Shown here in pieces: positions 1-12,344 of a stretch of DNA of 64,000 nucleotides. The stretch covers positions 16,495,001-16,559,000 of the forward strand of contig NW_024466512.1 of assembly GCF_017591425.1 (NCBI RefSeq), written 5' to 3'. This DNA is from Ochotona curzoniae (taxonomy: Eukaryota > Chordata > Mammalia > Lagomorpha > Ochotonidae). The translations under genes and the position numbers were made by a program. Positions within the stretch are counted from its first letter, which is position 1. Each line of letters opens with the position of its first letter. The notes under the pieces were generated by a model. The model was not told where the DNA came from. It did no database searches and was given only the letters and a program-made list of their open reading frames with translations.

Positions 1-1800
1 TTAACTGTATCTGAAAAAATAAAATAACTAAATTTTTACCTTTAAATGAAATGTCTTATAAACCGGGAAGGCTAAAAGCTTCCATGATGAAAACCTCCAG
101 TGGGACAACTGAAGAATAACATTTAATCTCCTTATCACCTAATTTATGCTCCATCTTCCCCAGGTCATTTTCTCATGAGCACAATTCTTTCTTTCTTTCT
201 CTCTCTCTCTCTCTGCCTCCTACCCCAGACTTCCTCTAATAAGACTCTACAATGCAGGAAACAGTTTAGTTTAGAATAGGAGCGCAGAAAGCAGGTAGGA
301 GAGTGCTTCTTTAAAGCAATTTTTGAACAGCAGCTGGAGAGCTGAAAGCTAAAGTCCTTGATCTCTCGGATCCTTTCCCCGGATCTTCCAGTCTCAGATC
401 TCATACTACTCATCAGGGCTTCTGGTCAATTTTATTTTTGCCTCAGAGTTCCTTATCTGGAAAGTGTGATAAGAACAGAATATACCTATGAGATAGCACA
501 AATAAATTGGCCAGAAAAATATCTCCTGTGGAGTTAACATCACATGACATTTACACACAACACTGTGCTTCCTGAAACACTGTAGCTATGTAGCTATATC
601 AACGTGCATCCCAGTCTGTTTTCTGGCGTGCTCATTCTTGTCTGTGATAAGTAATCACAAGAGATGTTCACTCGGCTGTGGAGTTTGTCATCATGATCCC
701 TAAAGAGGGGAATTCGGAGAGAACCAGCACTAACCACTCTCTTAGCTGGGAGTCTGTTTCAAACTGCATCATATACCGCAGCATGCAGGGAAACCTCCAC
801 TGGGAGCTTAATCAGTTGGAACTTTTTATCTTGGACTTCCAGGATCCAAAAGTTAGAAAATAATTGCCTGTCACCTATGTTGAGTTGTGTCAGTATGATC
901 AGGCTCATATCTTGCATCATGTCGCAGTTGCACAACCAGGAACTTGAAGGAAAACCAGTTACATATTTTCACAAGCTAATCGTATAAGAAAACAAGCCCC
1001 AAGTTGGCCCTGTTTAACATATGGAAGTACAAAGACAGCTTTCTTCCAAGCAGGTTTTATTGCACACATAACCGAATCCTCCTGAGGAAGGTGATTCTGA
1101 ACATATAAATCATTCTTTTTGAATAGATCTTGATGACAGATCCCATTATGAACTTAATTTATTCTTAAGAACTAGGGATGGTGGGAAATGTTTTCAGTCG
1201 TTTCTTGTTCAATACTGGACTGTTTTATCAGGATTCCTTCAGAATAGGAAATGAGTATCTGCTGTAATATGTATCTTAGATACATTATTCAAATAGGTTT
1301 TACAGTTACTAACTTTGGAGCCCACTATAGTTGGTCTCTGAAGTCACTGAGCTGACAGTTAAGCAGGGCATGATGCTCTCTTCAGTACCTCTTAGGGCCA
1401 TTCTCCTGTCCTTGTGCAGCTTAAAAAATGCAGTGTGATTTTCTCTCATGTTCTATCCTTTTCTTCTTCTTGTTTAGTCCACTGCTATGTGCTTTGCAAC
1501 TGAGTGACTACAACAACTTTTAAAAGGTAATCAGTTTACAACTTTTAAAAGAAAACCAAGAGTATCACATCATTAGGGAGACTATACATCTCCTTTTATA
1601 GCTCTTATCTTGGCATGTTGATAAGATAATATTATTGTGATCTCAAGAATAGGATTATATGGGTAATACCTTATACAGGTACCATTGCCTGGAGCTTACT
1701 CACTAGTGCGAAAGGCCTTTATTCAGTTGATATCACTAATCCATCTGTCATATATGCGATTAAGGAGAATACTAGCATAAAAAGCACGTGTTAGTGATAG
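1..1800. other. Unique AT-rich noncoding DNA
   Basis: No gene or recognisable repeat is visible apart from a short pyrimidine microsatellite (CTTT then CT units) at about 188-214. Open frames are under 85 codons and have no recognisable features. CpG is sparse, as in ordinary mammalian intergenic or intronic DNA. Confidence 0.6.
188..214. repeat. (TC)n / (TTTC)n simple repeat
   Basis: The sequence shows CTTT units running into about eight CT dinucleotides. It is a short pyrimidine microsatellite in otherwise unique DNA. Confidence 0.85.
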
Positions 1801-2627
1801 AGCAATGTGCATTTAAGTCCCGGCTCCTTCATGCCAGTACCCAAGTTTCAGTGTGGTTAGAGTCACAGGGCTCAGCCCCTGCCTCTGGAGGCCCCTGCCA
1901 CATGTCTGATGCCCGCCCACTGTCTCTGTCATTGCGATAGATCTTTGTCTCTTTCTCTATCATCTGCCACTTTTTCTCTTCCTCTCTCCCTGTCTTCTGT
2001 TGTCCTTGATTGTGACACTTCTCCCCAGAGGGGTCTGTGTACATGGCAGGTACACACCAATCTACAAACACATGGGAATGTGATTGAGCACTGCCAGAAT
2101 TGCATAGGCAGGCATAGATGAATGTGGTGTTCCGCGAGGTAGAAGCAGCCGAGAGGCTGCCCAGCAGAGAGTTCCTAACCACGTGCTTGCAAGAAATAAG
2201 ACTGTGCACTGGAGGAGGGCTTAGAGGCTGGGAAGCACGGACCAGCTAAGAAGAGAGGAAGGAATGTACTTTGGCTGAGAGGAAGGTTGCAATTTTCTGT
2301 ATACGTGAGAGACACAGCTCCATTCTGGGGAATGCTCAGGGCATGAGTAATTAAAAATAGGAATTAAGTCAGAGTCGTTTGAGATTTGGAAGAGATGGAT
2401 CTCTGATAGGTGAGAGATTGAGTGAAAGATGAGTTTAAGTCTACTTGCATTGTGGAATCACAGGGCAGTTTCTAACACTGTCAGACTTAGTTTTCTTCAT
2501 CTGTGCTCAAGGACTGGGACTTCAGAGAGAATTTGACTTGGTTTTGTATTGTGGTTCTCCTGAAGGAAAGCTTAGTGATTGTGAGCTGCTAAATAGGTTC
2601 TGCTCAGGTGATAATTGTGCTTTCTAG

Positions 2628-3078
2628 CATTATCATGAGGTTGCATGAAATGTTGTAAGTGAATGATTGGGACAGCTTACACGCTGAGTAAATCTTGGAT
2701 TCAATTGCTGTTAAAAATATAATCTATTATACAGCAACAGTAACCACATCTTTAAAGAAATTGGTTTTGTTTATTGAATTAGCCCCTAAGTAAATTTTGG
2801 GTGCATAATGGTCACTAAATAAATCAGAAATAGAAAAACCCTAAAGCAAAAGAGCTGAGATTTCTGAACAAATGTTACCAATTAGACAACTGTCTGCCTT
2901 CTTCCTCCTCCTCCTTTCTGCTGTTTTAATGTCTGTCTGTTTCCTCCCTTCTCATTTCCTTCTGAAACAAACTCCAAAACGCTAAGGGCTGTGTGTCCTA
3001 CCACTCTGTTCTAGCACTTCGCACAGTTCTTGGAATATGGTAGATGTCCAACACCTATAAGTTGAATTAGCACAAAAA
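2628..3078 (+). repeat. Ancient MIR/L2-like fragments
   Basis: Two patches look like old mammalian interspersed repeats. At 2628-2715 there is a MIR-like 3' section (GAGGTTGCATGAAATG, then a run ending TGAGTAAATCTTGG). At about 2975-3078 there is an L2-like 3' end: an AAGGGCTGTGTGTCC-type segment, then TAGCACTTCGCACAGTTC, then GGTAGATGTCCAACACCTATAAGTTGAAT, which parallels the usual 'cagtgcctggcacatagtaggtgctcaataaa' ending. Both are strongly diverged. The assignment is by eye. Confidence 0.5.
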
Positions 3079-6000
3079 TGGACAAGGCTCAATGAGAATC
3101 ATGGGACAGAAAATAATAGATTTTATTTAAAAAAATCTTTGTAAAAAATTGCAGGCTGATGAATACTGCAAATTATCAGTCATTAAGATGAAGGCTCCTC
3201 TATATGTTTTCTGAGTTGTGTCCAGAGCTCTTTCACCATGTCACAGATACAGAAGTCTGAGAACATTGAAATAATGTGCACTGGACAGAAGCTATCTTTG
3301 GTAAATTTAAGTCATCATAAAAATCCAACCTTGAGAAAAGCCATGGATATCTAATATATAAACAGGTTGTATGACATGCTTTAACTCTTTTATGCCCTAC
3401 TCATGTACATATATTGAGGTGTTTTTGTTTGCTTGCTTTTATTTTTGCAGGACATTAATTGTCAATTGGGTGATAGCAAATACTTATTGTCATACTTGTT
3501 TTTGTACTGAAATGCCTCATTGAAGAGCTGAGGCAAAGAAAAACATGGCATAACAAAACATGCCTGTAGTACATATCTTGGTAGGATCAATTGAATTCAA
3601 TATGCACTTTTCATTCACTTTTTTGTATATTGATTTCAAATGACATCAATGTACATCCATGTCTGACCAGTTCCTTCAAGCTCTTGCATCACACAACCCC
3701 TGCCTGCAGGTTAAAAGCATGGGAATTAATATATATATATATATATGTATATATATATGCTAATTTATTATATTTATTTTCGTAGGAAATATGGTTGTTG
3801 GCCCTTGATAAAGGCTTGTCTCCTTGGAGATGAAAATTTATTGGAAAAAACATCCTCAGAGGGAGGAAATATAACTGGGATTATGTCTCTCCCATTTTCT
3901 TTCTCCTATATTGATTGCAGCCCAGGCTGCCTATCGCCAGGGTGCCTGTGCACTTAACCCTTATTTTTTAATTAAAATCTTAGATCATTTTCAAGAAAGG
4001 AAATACCAGAGTTTGATGCTATTAATGAACATAAAACAAAGTAGAGTACTAAAATGGTACAGTGCCTTGCTCCTAATTGCTTTTGCATTCAAATAAAAGA
4101 TATCTGTCAGTGGACATTCTAGGAATTAAGAAAATGAAATGGGATAATAGATATGGTTCCGACTAAATAGAATTGTCTGAGGGATGATGTTTGTGTCATC
4201 CGTGGCCATTCACTGTCCCCTCCACGACACACCTATGTATTTCTGGTTTTCTTTCCTTATTATCTTCTTTGTTAATATATTCCTTCCATATTTTTTCCTT
4301 TCCCATGGTGACATTTAAATTAGAAGTGAACAGATTTCTATTCATAACACATTTATGGTATGAAACAAACGTAGAATGTGTTTAATTGTGGAGGTCTGTT
4401 CATAGGTGTAGCTCCCCACAAAGTAGTTAAAATGAGACACACCTGGAAGAACCAGGAATGTGGTCATGGATATACATATGACGGAGGAGTGAAGAAGAGG
4501 TACCAGAAATGCTAATGATAACTTGCATGGGGTAACTTCAAAATACACACTTTTTGAGAAGCAACAGATTTAGAAAGCAACAGTAGAGTCACAATTGCCT
4601 GCTCCATGAGTATCCTGTGAATGTGATGCATTGTACATGATGTGCCATAGCAAACTGTTATTTCCTAAACCGTGTCTGTAGCAGCTGAACTGACACGGTC
4701 ATGGAAAGTCACTGATTTTCATATCAAGGCAACTCCCTGGGTGACTTGTAAAAATTTCAGTACCACTCATTCCATGGAGTCCCCTCTTGAAATATTAAAA
4801 AACTCCTTTACCTAAGGGGTTACAGTGGAAAGATGAGCCACAAATGTGAAAATACTTTGGGGAAAAGAATAAATTTCAGTCTAGTCTCTAAGAGAAGATA
4901 CTTCATAGTTGAGATTGGAGTATCAAACTTATAAACAAACAAAATACTTGAAATTGAGTAGGGAAATTAGCATTCCAAACTTGATACTTTTTTGCTAACT
5001 CTTTAAATGAAACTCACATTTATTTTCTTCCTCTGGTATTGTCCCCATCTCTTCCTTCAGATTCCTTCTGTCCGTGATTTTATTTGTGGTTGTGTGCTTT
5101 CATCCCTTCCTTAAAGCTGCTGCATGCAATAGACCAGCTGGCTCCTTCCTCTGGGAAGAGCTTGCTATTTGATAAAAGCACATCAGCAGCAGTTTGCAGC
5201 CACTCATAATTTGCCTCAATTTAGGGGACTCAATAGCGGCATTATACTACTGACTGATCATGATGGAAGCAAGCAACTGAAGTCTTGTCTTTTAGATCTC
5301 TGTAGGAAAACTCAACTATTGTATATATCCTCAAAACTATCTGTGGGGTGAGTTTGAGTTTGTGGGGACTGAATCATTGTTCAGCTCTTTGTCCTAGCTG
5401 CTTTTCTGTTCCCCCCATTGATAGGCATTGACTCCTTACTTGCTAGAGTTTCAAAGATTATAACACTTACCATCACTATAAACTTTTACTTGCTACAGTG
5501 GATGGTTCTCATCTACCCATGTGCAACCAAATATCTGTACCTTATCTTAGTGTATAGCTCCTTCATAACTAAAATGAAATTTCAACGTCTTGTATTATAT
5601 GCTAGAACACGTGAATGAATCATTCATGTCCCAAAGGAATGATCATGGTTTACAGCCTGCATTTTGAAATAACTGGTAACATAGAAGTGGTTGGGAAACT
5701 GTTAGAAATCACATATTCTCCGTGTTTCATGTTTGTCACAAGCTCAGGCTCTATTAAGCCATAAATGACAAGAATGCCATCCTCAATGTGAAAAGGAGAA
5801 CAAAGAAAAATCCAGCAGCCATTGTAACTTTGCACAATAACGTCAGTCTTGTTACCTTGGCATTAAATAATATCAAGTCTTCATAAAAGCACTTACAGCA
5901 AAAATAATAGTTAAATAAAAAATGAAAGATAAAGGTAATATAAAAAAGGAAACAGATAAGCGGAGTCCATAATGTTTGGGATTGACTGCTAAGAAGGCAG

Positions 6001-6831
6001 ATTCCTACCTGCTTTTCCTCCCAGTCCCTTGAGCCCTCAGCCCTGCTCATCTTCCTTCTAGGATTCCATATCAACTAGACCTTTCCAAGGGCTGTGTTTG
6101 GATAAACTAAGCTCCAAGAGCAATTCAGGGAAAAGATGGAAGTAAGTATTGGCCACCATTTATCTGTGGTGCTTACTTCCTTAGCGTGTTGAGCTTTCCT
6201 TCACAGGACAAATGTATCCTTCAATTTTCCTGAGCTCTTGTCCAGGGAAAATGTGAAATGGATGGAAAATGGGTTTTCCCCAATATTTGATTCTTTCTCT
6301 TCACCGCTCTGTTTGACACAATGTACTTCTGGTGTGCAGTCCATGTGTCTTTACACTTTGGGGGGATATATTCTCTATTTCTGTGCAGTGTATCTCCTCC
6401 TGATTCTTGTGAATTTGCATTATATATTCTTGAAACACACTTGACAGCATTTCAAGTTAGATGAAACTTCTGTCTCACACTTTCAAGCTGTGATTTTCAT
6501 TTTGCAAAGATACTTGTTCAATGGGAAAACTTTTAATTTATCCTGTGAGGCGTGCATTCATTTCATTTCTTCACATAGATTTTTGGATATTTCTTGCTTT
6601 TCACCTTCACGTGCTTTAAACGAAACATTTCATAAGCTCACTGAACATCCTTCAAGTGCTCTTCAGATTGATAGGCTAGGGTATTTTTACTTTCTTCACA
6701 GCTCTTTCTCTCCAATTTCAACTTGCCATCCACTTTACGGTCTTCTCTAGAGGACACAGAAGCAGTGTGTGCTGTTCAAAATGTTTCAGGGTAAGATTTT
6801 TCACTGGTTTCTTTATTTTGCATGGCCTATG

Positions 6832-6834
<3 letters not shown>
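3079..6834. other. Unique AT-rich noncoding DNA
   Basis: No gene is visible. The stretch contains a short TA microsatellite at 3729-3758 and otherwise unique sequence. Open frames up to about 106 codons occur on both strands (for example 5754-6074 minus) but overlap each other, have low-complexity hydrophobic composition and match no domain I know. I treat them as chance frames. Confidence 0.55.
3729..3758. repeat. (TA)n microsatellite
   Basis: About thirty bases of alternating A and T with a single G interruption. Simple dinucleotide repeat. Confidence 0.9.

Positions 6835-6888
<54 letters not shown>
6835..6888. repeat. (TG)n microsatellite, about 27 units
   Basis: An uninterrupted TG run of about 54 bases, the longest pure dinucleotide repeat in the window. 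It lies immediately on the tail (3') side of a minus-strand SINE fragment at 6899-7002, so it may have grown from the SINE tail. It creates apparent poly-Val/Cys open frames, which are artefacts. Confidence 0.97.
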
Positions 6889-6889
<1 letters not shown>

Positions 6890-6898
6890 TTTTCCTCA

Positions 6899-7002
6899 AC
6901 TTTTATTTCATTTGCAAGGCAGAGTTACAGAGAAAAGCAGAGAGACAAACAGAAATCGGCCACCTGCTGGTTCATTGCCCAGGTGACCACAACAGCCAAA
7001 TG
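6899..7002 (-). mobile_element. CSINE-type SINE fragment
   Basis: On the plus strand it reads as the reverse complement of a C-repeat 3' half: TTTATTTCATTTGCAAGGCAG, AGTTACAGAGA, then CACCTGCTGGTTCATTGCCC and GTGACCACAACAGCC. The 5' two-thirds of the element is absent. It is an old, diverged, 5'-truncated copy abutting the TG microsatellite. Confidence 0.75.
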
Positions 7003-7587
7003 TTCGCTTGAATATTGAAGTTCAATGAAAGCAATCAGCTCACACATAGCCTCCAATTTGTTATTTACAGGGCCTATTCCTAATTTCATGTAACTTTTCC
7101 ATGTTTCTTTCCTTTCTATGTTTTTTCCATTACAATTGAGTGAATCCTCTTACATGTTTCAAGACTCCATTTCCTTTGTCTGTTGTTTCATCATTTTTTA
7201 GCTTTGTGTTGCCCTCTCAAAATCTCACAAGCATTCCAGGAAGGCTCTGTGTCCCTTCTTAAGCAAAGCTGACTCTTCCACATGAACCATGCCCAGATAT
7301 GCCAGTATCCAGTGACCTCTACTTGAACTTTAGATGTGCAACCCAGTGCCTTGTCATGACTTTCTCGTCTACAACATTTCCTTCCATCAACATCTCACTT
7401 CCCACTCTGACACTTGAGAATCTTCATTATTCATCTCTTCATTTGGAATCTTAGAAAAATTCTGGAGGGCTTGTACTAGGCTACACTTTGTGCTGAATAT
7501 CTTTCTCTTTCTTAAAAAAAATGTATTCCCTATTTAACTGATCTTTGTATCCAAGAGGGTGTGCATTTTATTCTTTTGCTTTTCTTT
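7003..7587. other. Unique noncoding DNA
   Basis: T-rich unique sequence between two SINE copies. I see no gene, RNA or repeat in it. Confidence 0.5.
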
Positions 7588-7862
7588 TAATCTTCCTTTA
7601 TTTCTTTGAAAGACGGGGAGTGAGAGAAAATCATCTTCCATTCATTAGTTCAGTCCTCAAAAGCCTGCAGCAGCTGAGACTGGGCAGATCTAAAGGCAGA
7701 AGCCCAGAATGTAATCCAGGTCTTCGCAATGGATAATAGAATCTGATGACTTCAGCTAACATTTGCAGCATCCAAGGTGCATATTAAGAGGGTGCAAAGA
7801 ATGGAACAGGGACTTGAACTCAGATGTGGTAGTTTCACGTGGCAGCTTAGCTACTGCAAAAA
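7588..7862 (-). mobile_element. Old CSINE subfamily copy
   Basis: Recognisable in reverse complement by landmarks of the older C-repeat subfamily. These are CCTTTATTTCTTTGAAAGAC at the tail end, CCATTCATTAGTTCAG, a middle GCAGCATCCAAGGTGCAT region, and GGAACAGGGACTTGAACTC, with TTAGCTACTGC near the 5' end. It is heavily diverged with small deletions, so it predates the younger copies in the window. Confidence 0.7.
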
Positions 7863-8021
7863 AATCCACCACTCTTTTTTTTTTTTTTATTTGGGAAAAA
7901 CTTAATGGCGAAACTGATCTCATTAATGATAATTTTAGTTAAATATAAATTAGTATGGATAAAGTTCAAATGCTATCACATGCTATAGCTTTTGCATGTT
8001 TTCCTGCTGGACTGTGATTTT

Positions 8022-8358
8022 TTTTTAAAGATTTTTTTTATTATTATTATTGGAAAGTCAGACAAACAGAGAGGAAGAGAAACAGAGCGGAAGAGCTTAC
8101 ATGTGCTGATTCACTCCCCAAGTGGCCACAATGGCTGAAACTGAGCTGATCTGAAGCCAGGATCCCATAGACTCATCTGGGTTTCCCACACAGGTGCAGG
8201 GTCCCAAGGCTTTGGGCCATCCTCCACTGCTTTCCCAGGCCACAAGCAGGGAGCTGGATTTGAAGCAGGGCCACCAGGATTAGAACTGACACCCATATGG
8301 GATCCCAGTGTGTTCAAGGCGAGGACTTTAGCTGCTAGGTCACCGTGCCAGGCCCCCC
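8022..8358 (-). mobile_element. CSINE-type SINE, near full length
   Basis: Runs in reverse complement from a T-rich tail (TTTTTTTTAAAGATTT) through GGAAAGTCAGACAAACAGAG, GATTCACTCCCCAAGTGG, GGTGCAGGGTCCCAAGGC, CAGGCCACAAGCAGGGAGC and CCCATATGGGATCCCAG, and ends at CCGTGCCAGGCCCC. The order and length (about 335 bp) match the full element. No target-site duplication is obvious. Confidence 0.92.
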
Positions 8359-9024
8359 ACCTGTATATTCATGTCTGATTCTTCTGCACTTGCATTCTCG
8401 GAGCTGGCAACTTTCCTGTTTAAAGGTGCTTCTTCTCTATATAAGAACGTGTGTGATTGTGGTCACATGGCTCTCCACACACATACTTCGAGATTCATCT
8501 TGGAAGAAAGGAACCAAATCTTCTAAAAGAATGCAGCTTTTCACTGGGGAAGAAATATTCCTTCATAGTTTCAATGTCTCTCAAAGAAATAGATGAAATC
8601 TTGTTTCCCAGACCTCTCATGGGGAGTCACAGTCTTTCATTTCATATATTTCATGAGGACCCAGTCAGACGTTTATGAGCCTCATCTATTCAGAAAATAT
8701 GAGCAACTGTTTATATTAATTAATTTTCCACTTCCCTCTGAGAATGAATAGAGGGAGTGTTCTTACAGTCTGAGAAGGAACTCTGTGAAATGCATAATAT
8801 CTCATGCAATATTACTGCTGTGTGGTGTGCTGGGACTCCCCCTCTTACCATGTTATGGGGTTCATTCTCTGCAACATCCCCAGGAAACTCTCACAATCGG
8901 TGTTTGTTTATGAAAGGGCATGGGCATCAGGCAGAGAGATAATAATTACTAACATTTGACTGGAAATTAAAAAGTTCATTTGACCTTTCTTACCCAGAAA
9001 TGGTATATTAAAAGTCATTTAAAA
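8359..9024. other. Unique noncoding DNA
   Basis: Unique AT-rich sequence with no recognisable gene or repeat. Confidence 0.5.
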
Positions 9025-9260
9025 GTAGGGCAGAAAGAATGGCTTGTGCATAGAGTGCAGATTTGGAAGCTGGAGAGAGATGAATGTGATTCATTTCTGC
9101 GGTATTTACTGAGTTAGAGGAGGGCTTAGATCAAAATCTCTGGTATCAGTTTTATCATTTGTAATATACCAATAATCATACTTATGTCATAATATATTAG
9201 GGACTATCACGTCAAATAAATGATAGCAGTAGTCCGTGCATATTAATATGGGAAACTCGA
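9025..9260 (+). repeat. MIR-like ancient SINE
   Basis: The order of landmarks resembles MIR: an AGAATGGCTTGTGCATAGAG start, GATTTGGAAGCTGGAGAGAG, then TCAGTTTTATCATTTGTAAT (for 'cagtttcctcatctgtaaaat'), ACCAATAATCATACTTATG, and a TTAGGGACTATCACGTCAAAT tail. It is strongly diverged. Confidence 0.6.
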
Positions 9261-9384
9261 ACTTTTATATTAAACATAATCCTATCGTTTCTTTTTGTCT
9301 TAACGTTAATGAGAAATATGTGACTTTTTCAGCTTAAATGAAACCTAAGTGGAAGAGTTGATTTATTTAGATTATTCTTTTAAA

Positions 9385-9730
9385 TAAATCATTTATTACT
9401 GAGGAAGGAGAATGAAGAAGGGAGGTATGGAAGGAGGAAGGGAGAGAAATTGAATTGATTGGAAGAGACAGTAAGTTTGCACCTACTGCCTCACTCCCCA
9501 AATGAGGACCTGGGTGAGGGCTGGTTCAGGCTGAAGCTTGGGGTTCATTACAAGCTGGATTTCATTCTGGTTCTTCCACAAGTGTGACAGGAATGGAAGG
9601 ACTTGAGTTGCCACCTGTTCCCCAGATGTGCATTAGCATAAAGCTGGAGCAGAGTCCAGTCTCAAAATCAAGCACTCTGATACGGGATTAGGAATCTGAA
9701 TCCCATACTTGAGACAAACACACGACCTCT
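9385..9730 (-). mobile_element. Old CSINE subfamily copy
   Basis: Reverse-complement landmarks include a GA-rich tail-side tract (9405-9470), ACCTACTGCCTCACTCCCC, the older-subfamily motif CCAGATGTGCATTAGCATAA, AAGCTGGAGCAGAGTCCAG and CAAGCACTCTGATACGGGAT. The internal GTGCATTAGC block is what separates this older subfamily from the younger one. Confidence 0.78.
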
Positions 9731-10786
9731 GAAAACAGAGCACCTATGTGTTGGAAAGAATGACTCTTTCTATAGCTCCGCACCTAAGTCTGTCCTCTAA
9801 CCAGAGATCACAGCAGAAATCAGGGCAGCTATCATAAATACCTGGTGCGATTTTTGCATCTGAGTATCCTGTTCTTAGGATTGTTCTCATGTATCCAAAA
9901 TGAGCAACAGTTTTTATTTGATAATATGCAATTTCAGAACATCTTTTCTTTATGTGTGTTTGTGTTGTGTTCATCCAGACAAATTAGGTAAGAACTTCAG
10001 TACTATGTTTTTTTGTTTGTATTATGAAGTAGTTTAGATGATATCATCGTAGAAAGTCAAGGCTGTGAATACCTAAATTTCCACCTAAAATACATATGGA
10101 GGATTTTGTCTATCACAGCCAAAGCTTAGTCTGAAGTTTCATTGCTTTCCTGAAGGGAGGGGATGTAACATTTAGATGAACCAGAGAGCAGATGAGGAAA
10201 GAAAATATATTCTTCCAATCAAGGGAAAGAGTTTCCATGGTAGGGAGTTCCTGAGGTGTCTGTAGAGGTTCTAATAGACATTTATAGCTTATAATTAGGT
10301 TGCATGACTCGGTATCATAAGGGATGAGAAAAGTAAAACTGGATGAAGAAGTTACAGAAATTGGAGGATAAGGGATACAGAAATGGAAAACACAATGTCA
10401 AAGTTGTTGACCATTTGTTGTAATCTTGGTGTCATGTAGGGCTTTGGTTCCTGTAAAGGTCAAGTTGGAAAAGAATGGCTTTTCAGCCTGTAGGATTGTT
10501 GGCAGCATTTAATTCTTGCAGACTGTCAATGCTGAGAGCCTCAGTTGTTGGGGGCGTACAGAACAGAGCTTGTGGACCAGAAGCAGTTTTAACTACTTTT
10601 CCAGAACATTCTCTACATGACTTTTTGCTTCTTCAAAAGGAACCACAGAAAGTTTTGTTTTCTTCATGGGCAGTATAATCTTATACAATATATTCAACTA
10701 TACATTAGTTTATGCATCTTATGATTTTATTATATTAGATAAAATAAAGTTAATACATCTTGACTACACTCACGGGATGGGAATTA
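9731..10786. other. Unique noncoding DNA
   Basis: No gene or repeat recognised. A 67-codon frame at 10475-10678 (plus) has no family features. Confidence 0.5.
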
Positions 10787-10799
10787 CACAAAAGCATGT

Positions 10800-11137
10800 T
10801 TCCTTTTTAAAGTTTTTTTTTTTTTTTAGCATTTCATAATTTTTATTTGAAAAACAGATTTATAGAGAGAAACAGAGACAGAAAGATCTTCCCTCCACTT
10901 GTTCATTAGCCAAGTTGCCACAGTGGTCAGAAATGAGCTAATGTGAAGCCTGGAGTCTCTTCTGGGACCTCCATGTGGATACACAGTCCCAAGGATTTGG
11001 GCCATCTTCTGCTGGATTCCCAGAAAACAAGCAAGAAGCAGAGAAAAAGTGGAGCAATTGGGACATAAACTGGCCCGGATGTGGAATCCTGGCACTTAAA
11101 AAGTGAGGCCATAACCCCCGAGTCATTACACCAGGAC
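10800..11137 (-). mobile_element. CSINE-type SINE with 13-bp target-site duplication
   Basis: A complete minus-strand copy from a poly-T head (10810-10828) through AACAGATTTATAGAGAGAAA, TTGTTCATTAGCCAAGTTGC and CCCAAGGATTTGGGCCATC to the 5' end near CATTACACCAGGAC. It is flanked by an exact direct repeat CACAAAAGCATGT at 10787-10799 and 11138-11150. The body is diverged (TGGCCC region and B-box area altered), so it is not recent despite the intact duplication. Confidence 0.9.
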
Positions 11138-11150
11138 CACAAAAGCATGT

Positions 11151-12008
11151 CTCAGAAGAGATGAGGCTCATCAAATCAATCTATAATCTGTCCGTCACAG
11201 TTACTAAAGTACTGAGTATTGAAGGTCTTGCAGTGATACAAGAATGAATTGAATTAGATAAATACATTGAGAATCTCTCTCAATGTAGTAGAATCCATGA
11301 AGATGAACAAACCCCAATCAACTTTTGAATAGCTTGCAGTCCAATTCTAACAGAGCAGAGGAAATGTAGAATTGCTACATTGTGACAGATAGGATGAAGG
11401 TGAGGTACATAGGATGCTAAGAACAATAGTTGTTGGAAGTTGAGATGTATTTCTTCTAGAGATTTAAGAAATGCCTTTTAATTTAGTCTGAAATATTGTT
11501 CTAATGAACAAAAATGCATTTCTGAAAATGGACCAATGAGATTGTAATATAGATTTAAGTTTGGCTTCATATCATATAATCAAAAAGATTTACTTTATAA
11601 TTATATATAGTATCTATAATTGCAAATGTGTTTATATAAAGATACATAAATGTTTTTAGATATAACAAGTAGAAAGTAGATAGATATCTAAGGCACCATT
11701 ACAAAGATGAGGAGATGTCAGATAATAAAGAATTACAGAACTTGAAAGGAATTACCTGCAATGTTAGTTTCATATGACAAGACTGAATTATAATAGCTTT
11801 GATAGTATGAAATCCCTTATGTAATTTCTAAATTTCTGAAATGCATATAATCCTTACACAATATTTGCCATCCTTTGAAAGTAAACTCAGATGAAAACAA
11901 CTTCTATGATAAAGATTTAATGCAGTAACAGACCCTGTATTGGAGTAGTGGCATTGGGCTTTTCCTTAATGAGGCATCATCTATCACCTTTTGTATTTTA
12001 GAAAATAG
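11151..12008. other. Unique AT-rich noncoding DNA
   Basis: Very AT-rich unique sequence between two SINEs. No gene or repeat recognised. Confidence 0.5.
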
Positions 12009-12341
12009 TGGCTGGCCCTGGCATGGTAGCCTAGAGGCAAAAGTCCTTGCCTTGAACACACTGGGATCTGATATGGATGCTGCTTCTAATACTGGAGGTG
12101 CTACTTCCCATTTAGCTCCCTATATTTGTGGTCTGGGTAAGCATCTGAGGATGCCCCAAAGCCTTGGGACCCTGCACCCATGTGGGAGAACTGGAAGAAG
12201 CTTCTGGTTCCTGGCTATGGATCAGTTCAACTCCAGCCATTGCGGCTGCTTAGGGAGTGAATCAGCACAGGGAAGATCTTTTCTGTCTCACCTCCTCTTT
12301 GTGTATCTGACTTTCCAATAAAAATAACTCTTAAAAATAGA
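12009..12341 (+). mobile_element. CSINE-type SINE, near full length
   Basis: Runs forward from GTGGCTGGCCCTGGCATGG through GAACACACTGGGATCTGAT, GCCTTGGGACCCTGCACCC, GTGGGAGAACTGGAAGAAGC, CATTGCGGCTGCTTAGGGAG and GTATCTGACTTTCCAATAAA to an A-rich tail. It has moderate divergence from the young copies. A short AAAATAG-like match flanks it but is too short to call a duplication. Confidence 0.9.
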
Positions 12342-12344
12342 TAT

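Noticed and set aside
1829..2209. 126-codon minus frame and the pyrimidine-rich tract at 1915-2010
   Set aside because: The tract and the TCCCGGCTCC segment hint at a very old SINE, but landmarks are not in a consistent order. The frame overlaps a plus-strand frame and has no known domain.
6767..7018. Frames with long Val/Cys alternation
   Set aside because: Translation of a TG microsatellite.
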